Positions 25,026-31,622 of a DNA stretch of 39,504 nucleotides are shown here, in pieces. Position numbers and translations under genes: made by a program. The stretch spans positions 1 to 39,504 of the forward strand of contig JAZLHS010000124.1 of the NCBI GenBank assembly GCA_045616885.1, in the 5' to 3' direction. Within the stretch, counting starts at the first letter, position 1. Each line of letters starts with the position of its first letter. This stretch comes from RGIG250 sp045616885 (GTDB lineage Bacteria; Bacillota; Negativicutes; Selenomonadales; Selenomonadaceae). The notes beneath the pieces are model-generated. The model had not been told where the DNA came from. It did no database searches and was given only the letters and a program-made list of their open reading frames with translations.

Positions 25026-25826
25026 ATGAAACGGACAATTATCGCGGGCTTAGCCGCCGGCCTTACCATGATGGCAAACATCGCCTTTGCCGAGATAAAC
25101 CCCTCCTACTTCCAGACGGCTCTGAAAGACTATCCGGGCTGGCCTATTACCACCACCTGCACCCATTCAGATGTAAATGTGCGAGTAGCCCCCAACGCTT
25201 ACTGTGAAGTAGTCGAAATCATACAGCCGGGAGAACTCTTTTATATCAGAGAAATCATCACAAAAGAAAACCATATATGGTGCAGTGGCTTTACTGCCAG
25301 AGGAACAAAGGGTTTTGTCTCTCATAAATTTCTTGACCGCAACTCACGATCGGAAATAAAGAGCGAGCGCTTCAGAGCCGCTTTTAACACATCCCGAATT
25401 CTTAACGGGTCAACCCTGGCTGCCGAAATGGGCATTCCCTGGAAATACAACCCTGAGAAAGTGGAAACACTGAAGCAGGAACAGTTCCCCTACGCTACCC
25501 ATAGGTACAAAATAGGCAATAGCTGGGTACACGGCGAAAAGCAGCCTGACGGCGATTTCTGGCCCATAGCCGTTGTCATGCTCGACTCCAGCTATCAGAT
25601 TGCCGGACTCGAGGTCGGTGATTATCTCACCCAGCAGAACCTCGAAGACTTCAGTAAAAATATGACCATCATCGGCTGGGATGGACCCTACAAGTATAAA
25701 GACGAAATAGCCTGGTACTATGAGGATGTGGTGGACAGACAGCCCCGCCCCGTCCAAGGTTTCAAAATCATTGCTCCACATAATACAATTCAGGAAATCC
25801 AATACTATAATATTCCGATAGATTGA
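25026..25826 (+). CDS. Secreted SH3-like domain protein
   Basis: 266 residues from ATG 25026 (GAGGT seven bases upstream). The frame is open further back, but that part is MITE sequence and is rejected. A signal peptide (MKRTIIAGLAAGLTMMANIAFA) is followed by a bacterial SH3-like segment at about 45-105 (DVNVRVAPNAYCEVVEIIQPGELFYIREI, then WCSGFTARGTKGFVSHKFLD), the kind often found in proteins that touch peptidoglycan. The C-terminal ~150 residues (WKYNPEKVETLKQEQFPYATHRYKIGNSWVHGEKQ) are unknown to me. Only 33 bp separate it from the end of the MITE-like element, so its transcript either reads through the element or starts inside it. Confidence 0.75.
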   Translation: MKRTIIAGLAAGLTMMANIAFAEINPSYFQTALKDYPGWPITTTCTHSDVNVRVAPNAYCEVVEIIQPGELFYIREIITKENHIWCSGFTARGTKGFVSHKFLDRNSRSEIKSERFRAAFNTSRILNGSTLAAEMGIPWKYNPEKVETLKQEQFPYATHRYKIGNSWVHGEKQPDGDFWPIAVVMLDSSYQIAGLEVGDYLTQQNLEDFSKNMTIIGWDGPYKYKDEIAWYYEDVVDRQPRPVQGFKIIAPHNTIQEIQYYNIPID

Positions 25827-25850
25827 TAGGGACAAAAGCATCTCAAACCT

Positions 25851-25946
25851 CGTCCGGAAAAATGTGAAATTCTCAAAAAGTTCGTCAAAAAAAATGTAAA
25901 ATTTGCCAAAAGTTCGTCCAGAAAAATGTGAAAATCATAAAGAAAG
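25851..25946. repeat. Three tandem copies of a 32-bp AT-rich unit
   Basis: Units 25851-25882, 25883-25914 and 25915-25946 each begin CGTC and carry AAAAATGTGAAA or a close variant at the same offset; the first two end AAAAGTT. Period is exactly 32 bp, without unique spacers. Confidence 0.8.
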
Positions 25947-25972
25947 GTGCCACCATATATCGGCAGCACCTT
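25944..25972 (-). terminator. Weak hairpin, minus-strand terminator candidate
   Basis: Arms AAGGTGC (25944-25950) and GCACCTT (25966-25972); on the minus strand TTTCTTTATG follows. The third tandem repeat runs into it. Confidence 0.4.
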
Positions 25973-25999
25973 GATAAAACGGAGTATAAATGCTATTAT
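25971..25999 (+). promoter_or_regulatory. Promoter of a candidate small RNA
   Basis: TTGATA (25971-25976), 17-bp spacer, TATTAT (25994-25999) with TGC directly before it (extended -10). Predicted start near 26006. Confidence 0.65.
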
Positions 26000-26005
26000 A
26001 ACAAC

Positions 26006-26090
26006 AGCGAAGGATGCTGATTGTTGCGAGTCAGCTCCCTATAGTGTTAGAGACGCCAACTACTGCAAATAGTTGGCGTCATTTCTTTTT
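26006..26090 (+). ncRNA. Candidate small RNA, ~85 nt
   Basis: A promoter with good spacing leads to a short transcript ending in a textbook terminator, with no credible reading frame between. Hairpin 1 pairs AGGA and GCTGA (26011-26020, bulged T) with TCAGC and TCC (26031-26038). Hairpin 2 is the terminator GACGCCAACTA/TAGTTGGCGTC (26052-26062, 26070-26080) followed by ATTTCTTTTT. I recognise no known family. It lies in the 420-bp gap between the SH3-like gene and the convergent Rpn gene; the rest of that gap holds the tandem repeat and hairpins. Confidence 0.55.
26052..26090 (+). terminator. Terminator of the candidate small RNA
   Basis: Perfect 11-bp stem with a 7-base loop and a T-rich tail (ATTTCTTTTT). 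Confidence 0.85.
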
Positions 26091-26097
26091 AGACAAT

Positions 26098-26143
26098 AAA
26101 ACAGGGCGACTGCAAAATTGTTTGCAGTCGCCCTGTTTTATTT
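26098..26143. terminator. Strong bidirectional terminator
   Basis: Perfect 19-bp stem, arms 26098-26116 and 26121-26139, loop ATTG, with T-rich sequence on both strands. On the minus strand it lies about 110 bp beyond the end of the Rpn gene. Confidence 0.88.
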
Positions 26144-26246
26144 CTTCTCGTATCATATCATAATACTTATTTCTTTAATTATGCCACTTATTAGCGTTCT
26201 TTGATTGCTTCCAGCATAATGGCAGAAGCTTATCAAAAGATGTCGA

Positions 26247-27224
26247 TTATGCAAATTGCATCATACCCTTGCTAAATTCCTGTTCAGAGACACCGGCACG
26301 CTTTGCCGCATCTGACAGTGAAAGAATGCCTTCCTTAACAAGTGAATAAAGCAATGAAATGCGGCCTTCCTGACGGCCTTTATTTAAGATATCCTTTGCC
26401 TCGTAATTAAGAATCTTTCCGCCCATGACGCTCTTCACTCCTTCCACAATCAATTCGTTATGTCTAGCCAAGCTGGCAACAATTACATTCACCATCTCTT
26501 TTATAGCCTTTTGGCTAAAAGATGTCAAGTCCCCTGATTCAATCAACAGATTAAGTTTGTTTTCTATTATAGCATATTCGTTGATAATTTCAGAGAGCTT
26601 TTCTTTGTCCTCCCCTGCTGTTTTCATCTGTCGTTCCAATACGAATGCATAAAATGGTATCAGAAAATACAGTTTCCGGTCAAAGATGGAATCCAAGGTG
26701 TAGCTTTGCATTTTCATCACTGCAATGTCGTAGGACAGTTCTCCTCCGGGCGTTATCATCCGAATGGTCATCTTATCACTAAGCTTCTTGTTTGAACGGA
26801 GATACAGCACCCCGGTATGTGGAAAGGTAACAGTCAGCACATCACCATACAGTTCCTTCGGGTCAAGAGCAATCTGTGTGTCGTATTCAAACAGTCTTAC
26901 CAGCATACTGCTGTCACCGGTGCTCTGGCATTCCAAATGGTATTTTTTATCCGTTTCCCCTTTTACAACAAAGCTGCTATCGGTTATTCTTTTTTCTCCC
27001 GGTCCATCCTGCTGATTAAGGAAATGTTCGTTCTGGCCGAAAACAATCTGCTCGTCCCCACGATAGTTTTCTCCGAACATTTCATTGATGACCGGCAGCA
27101 CCAGCTCCGGGCAATCATTTATAAGTGTACGAAACACATCATCGTAAGGGGTTCCTATATATCGTTTTCCTGCAAGATTAACACCTCCTGTGAATATTAT
27201 AGCACATATTAGCCGATGTTCCAA
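26247..27224 (-). CDS. Rpn-family PD-(D/E)XK nuclease / putative transposase
   Basis: The family is clear from YIGTPYDDVFRTLINDCPELVLPVINEMF, then ITDSSFVV and YHLECQST, which supply the D and ExQ of the PD-(D/E)XK core; the C-terminal LNKGRQEGRISLLYSLVKEGI is the usual Rpn tail. Rpn proteins are DNA endonucleases linked to recombination. Coordinates give the whole open frame, 325 codons from TTG 27224, but that TTG overlaps the -35 element of a good promoter, so the true start is downstream. GGAGG at 27188-27184 is followed after seven bases by the in-frame codon CTT (27176), not a normal start. A TTG exists one base out of frame, so a one-base loss at the start is possible. The gene is AT-rich, like the nearby accessory genes. 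Confidence 0.8.
   Translation of the reverse strand: MEHRLICAIIFTGGVNLAGKRYIGTPYDDVFRTLINDCPELVLPVINEMFGENYRGDEQIVFGQNEHFLNQQDGPGEKRITDSSFVVKGETDKKYHLECQSTGDSSMLVRLFEYDTQIALDPKELYGDVLTVTFPHTGVLYLRSNKKLSDKMTIRMITPGGELSYDIAVMKMQSYTLDSIFDRKLYFLIPFYAFVLERQMKTAGEDKEKLSEIINEYAIIENKLNLLIESGDLTSFSQKAIKEMVNVIVASLARHNELIVEGVKSVMGGKILNYEAKDILNKGRQEGRISLLYSLVKEGILSLSDAAKRAGVSEQEFSKGMMQFA
27196..27224 (-). promoter_or_regulatory. SigA promoter of the Rpn gene
   Basis: On the minus strand: TTGGAA (27224-27219), 17-bp spacer, TATAAT (27201-27196) with TGC before it. The transcript would begin almost at the Shine-Dalgarno sequence. Confidence 0.75.
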
Positions 27225-27274
27225 ACATTCAATCTATTATAAACATAATTTTCTAAAATTTATTCCTTTACTAT

Positions 27275-27303
27275 TTCAAAATGTCACACATAGTACATAT
27301 AGT
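27275..27303 (+). promoter_or_regulatory. Probable promoter of the structured RNA
   Basis: TTCAAA (27275-27280), 17-bp spacer, TATAGT (27298-27303). The predicted start, about 27310, coincides with the first helix of the RNA. Confidence 0.5.
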
Positions 27304-27307
27304 CAGT

Positions 27308-27733
27308 GAGAAGAGCAAATCGGTTGCAAGCGTCGGAGCGCGGCGGTGGAAATAATGTCTGCCCTAGAAGATATTATCTCTATCGCTTCTCCGCTGTGGC
27401 GTGAGCTAAGAAGAACTCTTCTCCCCGGTGGGTGCTGATGTATCGGAGGATGGTCAGCAGCTAGGGATGCTGAGTGTCTACAAGCCCGACACCAAAGGCA
27501 CCCACCGGGATTGCAAAGGAAGTCAAAAGCAACAACGCCTAAATATGGGAAAGCTGTGTTCCTGCTGCATTGCTCGTACGTCTATGCAAAGACCTCTCAT
27601 GTGCAAAACCGGGGCTCCGCAGTGTCTCTCATCTATCGGCAAGTTTGCTCATATTCCGCAAAATCAATATTTATCCCTATCGAAACAGCCCAGAGGCTCA
27701 TTGAAAATCAGTGAGTCTCTGGGCTGTTTTTAT
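27308..27733 (+). ncRNA. Candidate large structured non-coding RNA, ~425 nt
   Basis: The 672-bp gap between the Rpn and AlbA_2 genes contains no convincing coding frame but many long-range complementarities. These are GAGAAGAG (27308-27315) with CTCTTCTC (27416-27423); CGGAG (27334-27338) with CTCCG (27389-27393); a 12-bp wobble-rich helix 27345-27356 with 27373-27384; a perfect 12-bp helix 27424-27435 with 27498-27509, which encloses CAGCA/TGCTG (27455-27459, 27468-27472) and GTGTC/GACAC (27474-27478, 27488-27492). A strong terminator ends it and a promoter fits its 5' end. TGCAAA or CGCAAA recurs four times in the 3' half. It is GC-richer than its surroundings. Marks of RNase P RNA, tmRNA, SRP RNA, T-box or cobalamin riboswitches were looked for and not seen. 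Family unknown. Confidence 0.6.
27683..27733 (+). terminator. Terminator of the structured RNA
   Basis: Perfect 13-bp stem AAACAGCCCAGAG (27683-27695) and CTCTGGGCTGTTT (27717-27729), followed by TTTAT. Confidence 0.9.
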
Positions 27734-27806
27734 AGGGAATCCTCATTCGGCACAAAAAAACAGCCTGATATCAGACTGTTCTCGCTTTCTTAACAAAGAA
27801 TTAATT

Positions 27807-27838
27807 TGTTTGCAAACATTTTAAGTCTGTGTTATCAT
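27807..27838 (+). promoter_or_regulatory. Promoter of the AlbA_2 gene with a 12-bp palindrome over the -35
   Basis: TTGCAA (27810-27815), 17-bp spacer, TATCAT (27833-27838) with TGT before it (extended -10). The palindrome TGTTTGCAAACA (27807-27818) covers the -35 element, as expected of a repressor site. Confidence 0.65.
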
Positions 27839-27896
27839 TTAGTAAATTTTGTTCATTTTCTTAATACATATTTTAAGATTTCGGAGGGAAAATGAA

Positions 27897-29336
27897 ATGA
27901 CCTCGCAAGAATTACTAGAAATGTTAACAAAAATCCAAGATATGAAATGTGAAAATCAAACTCTTGAAATAAAAAAGGCACTTCAGGGGACTCCCAAAAG
28001 ACTATATGATACGCTTTCCAGTTTTTCCAATCAGGACGAAGGCGGCATCATAATTTTCGGTGTCGATGAACAGTCTGATTTTGCAGAAACCGGCGTATAT
28101 GATGCGCAGGCCTTACAAAAAGGAATTAATGAACAATGCCTACAGATGGAGCCTATTGTAAGACCGATTCTTACAGTTGCGGAAAAGCAGGGAAAACTTT
28201 TTGTTTCGGCTGAAATACCGGGTATTGATTTAGCGGAACGCCCCTGCTATTACAAAGGGCAGGGCAGGCTTAAAGGATCATATCGCCGCATTGGGGACAG
28301 CGACGAACCAATGACGGAATATGAAATATACAGTTTTGAAGCATACAGAAAAAAATATCAGGATGATATACGGCCGATTGAGAGGGCAACAATACAGACA
28401 TTTGATGCAAACAAACTTCAGGCGTATCTTCTGGATCTTAAAATAGGAAAGCCAAACCTTTCTTCTTTGCCAGACGAGGAAGTCAAGTCCTTAATGAGCA
28501 TAATCGTTAATGGTCATCCATCACTTTATGCCAATCTTCTTTTCGGCATCTATCCACAGGCATTTTTTCCGCAGCTTTGTATAACTGCCGTTATGATTCC
28601 CGGAACAGAGATGGGGGCTTTAAGCAGTGACGGCAAAAGATTTCTGGATAATAAAAAACTGGAAGGTACAGTACCGCAGATGCTTGAGGCTGCAATAAAC
28701 TTTGTTACTCAGAACACAAGGCAAAGCACTGTGATAAACCCTAGTACCGGCAAAAGAGAAGATATCCCAGAGTACCCTTATATTGCTGTCAGAGAAGCCA
28801 TACTGAATGCGCTGGTACACCGCGACTACAGCATTCACACGGAAGGTATGCCCATAAGGATACTGCTTTTCAGTGACCGGCTGGAAATACACAGTCCTGG
28901 TGGTATTTACGGCAAAATCAATATCAGTCAGCTTGGCAAAGTACAGCCTGACACACGCAATCCTGCACTGACCAGTGCCCTAGAAGTATTAAAAGTAACA
29001 GAGAACCGATACTCCGGCATTCCGACCATAAAAGAAGCCTGCCGCAGTGCAGGACTGCCTGAACCGGAATTCCTTGATAAGCGGGGTACCTTTATTGTCA
29101 TTTTCCGAAAAAAAGAAGAAGCACCGGCAGCTGAACCATTGACAGGAAGCAGAAAGGATCTCCTTGCCTTCTGCAAGACCAAGCGCACCCGACATGAGAT
29201 CGCTCAGTATTTGGGTATAAAATCCGTTTCCTATGCCGTACGCAAATATATAAATCCACTGGCGGATGAAGGGAAACTTATCCTGACTATTCCAGACAAG
29301 CCGGGAAGCCCGAATCAGTTGTATTATTCTTTATAA
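27897..29336 (+). CDS. AlbA_2/Schlafen-domain transcriptional regulator-like protein
   Basis: 479 residues from ATG 27897, with GGAGGG at 27883-27888. Domain order fits COG2865-type proteins. An N-terminal AlbA_2 (Schlafen) domain spans ~15-135 (LEIKKALQG, LYDTLSSFSNQDEGGIIIFGVDE, CYYKGQGRLKGSYRRIGDSD). A middle region is followed by an ATPase-like C-terminal domain at ~290-400 (YPYIAVREAILNALVHRDYS, RLEIHSPGG) related to HATPase_c_4. A winged-helix segment (KTKRTRHEIAQYLGIKSVSYAVRKYINPL) ends the protein. Family members are predicted DNA-binding regulators, often in mobile or defence contexts. The palindrome in its promoter suggests self-control. AT-rich codon use contrasts with the housekeeping genes. 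It follows the structured RNA by 160 bp; a link between them is speculation. Confidence 0.85.
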   Translation: MTSQELLEMLTKIQDMKCENQTLEIKKALQGTPKRLYDTLSSFSNQDEGGIIIFGVDEQSDFAETGVYDAQALQKGINEQCLQMEPIVRPILTVAEKQGKLFVSAEIPGIDLAERPCYYKGQGRLKGSYRRIGDSDEPMTEYEIYSFEAYRKKYQDDIRPIERATIQTFDANKLQAYLLDLKIGKPNLSSLPDEEVKSLMSIIVNGHPSLYANLLFGIYPQAFFPQLCITAVMIPGTEMGALSSDGKRFLDNKKLEGTVPQMLEAAINFVTQNTRQSTVINPSTGKREDIPEYPYIAVREAILNALVHRDYSIHTEGMPIRILLFSDRLEIHSPGGIYGKINISQLGKVQPDTRNPALTSALEVLKVTENRYSGIPTIKEACRSAGLPEPEFLDKRGTFIVIFRKKEEAPAAEPLTGSRKDLLAFCKTKRTRHEIAQYLGIKSVSYAVRKYINPLADEGKLILTIPDKPGSPNQLYYSL

Positions 29337-29391
29337 AAAACTTCCTGAAGATATCTTCCTCTGCAACAGCATTATCTGTACCTCCAAAGTC

Positions 29392-29435
29392 AAAGGGGCT
29401 GTCGACTAATTTTCATTAGTGCGACAGCCCCTTTT
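29392..29435. terminator. Terminator after the AlbA_2 gene
   Basis: Perfect 13-bp stem AAAGGGGCTGTCG (29392-29404) and CGACAGCCCCTTT (29422-29434), with additional inner TAAT/ATTA pairing. Confidence 0.85.
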
Positions 29436-29455
29436 CATGCCATTATTTATCTTTG

Positions 29456-29508
29456 TTACCCCTCCGACCTCGCTGCGCTCGGCCACCTCCCCTACAGGGG
29501 AGGCTCAA
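29456..29508 (-). repeat. Intergenic repeat, family B core, copy 1
   Basis: About 53 bp just beyond the panB stop codon. Read on the minus strand it matches the left half of the element at 31404-31554: CCTCCCC/GGGGAGG hairpin, then GGAGGGGTAA. No terminal repeats could be seen, so it may be a partial copy. Confidence 0.6.
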
Positions 29509-29528
29509 CGGAGTGTCTTTGGAGACTA

Positions 29529-30365
29529 TCAGTAGAGCTTTTCCATTACGTCGTCGCTGATGGCGAAGGTATGCTCAGCTGCCGGGAAGGTACGCGCCTC
29601 CACGTCGGTCTTGTAGTCCTGCATTGCCTGAAGGATGATGTCATGGACATTTGCATACTTTCTGACGAACTTAGGGCAGAAGCCATTGGAGAAGCCAAGG
29701 AGGTCATTGCAGACGAGAACCTGTCCGTCACAGCCGTTGCCGGCACCGATGCCGATAGTGGCTGCGGTGGTCAGCGACTCGGTGACCTTCTTCGCAAGAG
29801 CCGCCGGTACGCACTCCAGCACGATGGCAAATGCTCCGGCTTCTTCCAGTGCCTTTGCATCCTCGATGAGCTTCTTGGCCGCAGCTACATCCTTGCCCTG
29901 TACCTTGAAGCCGCCGAGCGTATTTACCGACTGGGGAGTGAGGCCGATATGACCGCAGACAGGGATGCCTGCCTCGACCATTTTCTTTACCAAGGGAGCA
30001 ACTTCACTGCCGCCCTCCAGCTTTACAGCGGCGCAGCCGCCCTCTTTCAGCAGGCGTCCTGCGTTGCGGATGGCATCTGCCATATCAGCCTGATAGCTCA
30101 TGAAGGGCATATCGCCTACTACCATGCAGTGATCATTGCCGCGCATTACCGCTGCCGTATGATGAACCATATCGTCCATGGTGACGGGGATAGTGGATGT
30201 GTAGCCCAGCATTACATTTCCTAGAGAGTCACCGACCAGTATCATGTCGATACCGGCTTCATTGACGATCTTTGACATTGCAAAGTCATAGGCAGTGACC
30301 ATAGAGATTGGCTTGCCCTCTGCTTTCATTTTTGCGATGTCGCTTACAGTAATCATTTTTGCCAT
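29529..30365 (-). CDS. panB: 3-methyl-2-oxobutanoate hydroxymethyltransferase PanB
   Basis: First committed step of pantothenate synthesis: transfers a hydroxymethyl group from 5,10-methylenetetrahydrofolate to 2-oxoisovalerate, giving ketopantoate. 278 residues, normal length. Family marks: VTAYDFAMSKIVNEAGIDMILVGDSLGNVMLG (holding the metal-binding aspartate), HHTAAVMRG, MPFMSYQ, CGHIGLTPQSVN, and IVLECVPAALAKK with the catalytic glutamate. AAGGGG stands before ATG 30365. The PanG/DUF2520-like gene ends 6 bp upstream, so the two form an operon covering two successive pathway steps, if that assignment is right. No panC or panD is present here. Confidence 0.97.
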   Translation of the reverse strand: MAKMITVSDIAKMKAEGKPISMVTAYDFAMSKIVNEAGIDMILVGDSLGNVMLGYTSTIPVTMDDMVHHTAAVMRGNDHCMVVGDMPFMSYQADMADAIRNAGRLLKEGGCAAVKLEGGSEVAPLVKKMVEAGIPVCGHIGLTPQSVNTLGGFKVQGKDVAAAKKLIEDAKALEEAGAFAIVLECVPAALAKKVTESLTTAATIGIGAGNGCDGQVLVCNDLLGFSNGFCPKFVRKYANVHDIILQAMQDYKTDVEARTFPAAEHTFAISDDVMEKLY

Positions 30366-30371
30366 TGTTGT

Positions 30372-31172
30372 TTACCCCTTTTTACCTTTCTTTAACATTT
30401 GCGCGATGGTTTCTTTGCATAACGCTTCGTAAACCTCCCTCATGTTGGGAGAAAGTGCCAGCCGATGGCGATCCACGGTATCGGTATCTCCTCTGGCTAT
30501 GGGTCCCGTCAGGACATCTATCGCATTTCCTGTCCGGGAAAGATTGTTCACGGTGTTTTTCACCAGCGGCATGATGGCTGCCAGCCCGTCCTCAGGTCTG
30601 TCCATCCAAGGAGAAAAAATCTCCTGAGCCATAGCTGTCAGTGTCACCAGATAGTTGCAGGCGATGCAGGCGGCAGCGTGATACCTTGCCCTGCTCTCTT
30701 CGTCGTCGGGAACAGAGAAGGTCTTTGCCCCCAGAAGTTCAGCCATCTCCTGCAAAAAGAGTGAGACTTCCCCTTCACCGGCCACAGCACAAAAGATCCC
30801 TGCGAATATGTCAGTGTCTTCTTTCGCTGCGGGAGTGAATGTCTGGAGCGGATGGAGACTGCCTACGCCGATACCCAGTTCCTTCAGTGGCATCAGCGGG
30901 GCAAGTGTCGTCGCGCCCGAGACATGAAAAGCATACTTAGGCCGTCCTTGTGCCGGCAGCTGTGCCAGAGCTGATGCCAGCTCCTTCGCCGCCCAGGCTA
31001 TCCTGCCGTCAGTAATAGTGAGGGCAATAATGTCCGCACCTTTGACCGCGGCGACAATATCGTCGTCGCGGTGAGTGACCGCAATAATATCCTGTCCACG
31101 GTATTTCAGAGCATTGGCCAGGGCACTGCCCAGACGCCCGCCGCCGATGACGGCAAATTTATACTTTTTCAT
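30372..31172 (-). CDS. Rossmann-like and DUF2520 oxidoreductase, possible PanG-type ketopantoate reductase
   Basis: 266 residues from ATG 31172, chosen for AGGTGAG upstream; an in-frame extension to 31217 lacks a ribosome site. The N-terminal Rossmann fold shows FAVIGGGRLGSALANALKYRG (GxGxxG-like) and DIIALTITDGRI. The C-terminal half is helical DUF2520 (HAAACIACNYLVTLTAMAQEI, GLAAIMPLVKNTVNNL). The middle segment FHVSGATTLAPLMPLKELGIGVGSLHPLQTF is typical of this family. It lies 6 bp from panB, and no panE is in the window. It may supply the NADPH-dependent reduction of ketopantoate to pantoate, as PanG-type enzymes do in other bacteria; this is inference from context. The family call itself is secure. 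Confidence 0.82.
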   Translation of the reverse strand: MKKYKFAVIGGGRLGSALANALKYRGQDIIAVTHRDDDIVAAVKGADIIALTITDGRIAWAAKELASALAQLPAQGRPKYAFHVSGATTLAPLMPLKELGIGVGSLHPLQTFTPAAKEDTDIFAGIFCAVAGEGEVSLFLQEMAELLGAKTFSVPDDEESRARYHAAACIACNYLVTLTAMAQEIFSPWMDRPEDGLAAIMPLVKNTVNNLSRTGNAIDVLTGPIARGDTDTVDRHRLALSPNMREVYEALCKETIAQMLKKGKKG

Positions 31173-31231
31173 ATTTCTCACCTGCACACAGTATACCATA
31201 ATACAATGAAAAAACAAATCTATAAAAAGGA

Positions 31232-31387
31232 GCTGTGAAAAAGGTCTGACGCAGACCTCATCCGTCTCGCTTTGCGAGCCACCTTCCCCAGAGGGGAAGG
31301 TCTTTCCCCTCCCAAATGGAGAGGAGAATCGGCATAGCCGATGGGTAAAGTAAATAAACGGTTTTCTTATATACTTTATTCAACAGC
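31232..31387 (-). mobile_element. MITE-like element, family A, copy 2
   Basis: About 156 bp, reverse orientation of the copy at 24839. Ends are GCTGTGAA (31232-31239) and TTCAACAGC (31379-31387, one extra base). It shares the AAGAAAACCGTTTATTTAC block and the series of small hairpins. With the next element it fills most of the 450-bp gap between the PanG-like gene and glyA. Confidence 0.75.
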
Positions 31388-31403
31388 ACTATACCAAAGA
31401 AAA

Positions 31404-31554
31404 AGAGACTGCTGCACGAACTGAACTCAAAGCCTCCCCTGCAGGGGAGGTGCCCGAAGGGCGGAGGGGTAATGGAACGATCCCGATTACCCCCCAGTCA
31501 CCTTCGGTGACAGCCCCCCCTAAATGGGGGCCTTTATGTTGTGCAACAGTCTCT
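31404..31554 (+). mobile_element. MITE-like element, family B, complete copy
   Basis: About 151 bp with 14-bp terminal inverted repeats: AGAGACTGCTGCAC (31404-31417) and GTGCAACAGTCTCT (31541-31554), 13 of 14 matching. Inside are hairpins CCTCCCCTGCAGGGGAGG and AGTCACC/GGTGACAG plus a C/G-rich hairpin. Non-coding. It lies 17 bp from the family A element and 69 bp from the glyA stop. Confidence 0.75.
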
Positions 31555-31622
31555 GTTATTTACCTCGCGACAAGCAAGTAAATTGCCTGTCTGCTTGTTG
31601 GCTATTGATTATTGATTACTGA

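Noticed and set aside
25851..25946. CRISPR-like array
   Set aside because: Units are contiguous with no unique spacers, only three copies, and no cas genes are in the window.
26015..26160. Short ATG frame across the candidate small RNA
   Set aside because: GAAGG abuts the ATG with no spacing, and the frame reads through two strong terminators.
27308..27733. RNase P RNA, tmRNA, T-box or cobalamin riboswitch
   Set aside because: Their universal motifs (for example the RNase P GAGGAAAGTC segment, the tmRNA tRNA-like end with CCA, the T-box GGTGG-ACCGCG motif) were not found.
27428..27793. 121-codon frame inside the structured RNA region
   Set aside because: No Shine-Dalgarno, no domain, and it runs through the 13-bp terminator stem; the base-pairing explains the region better.
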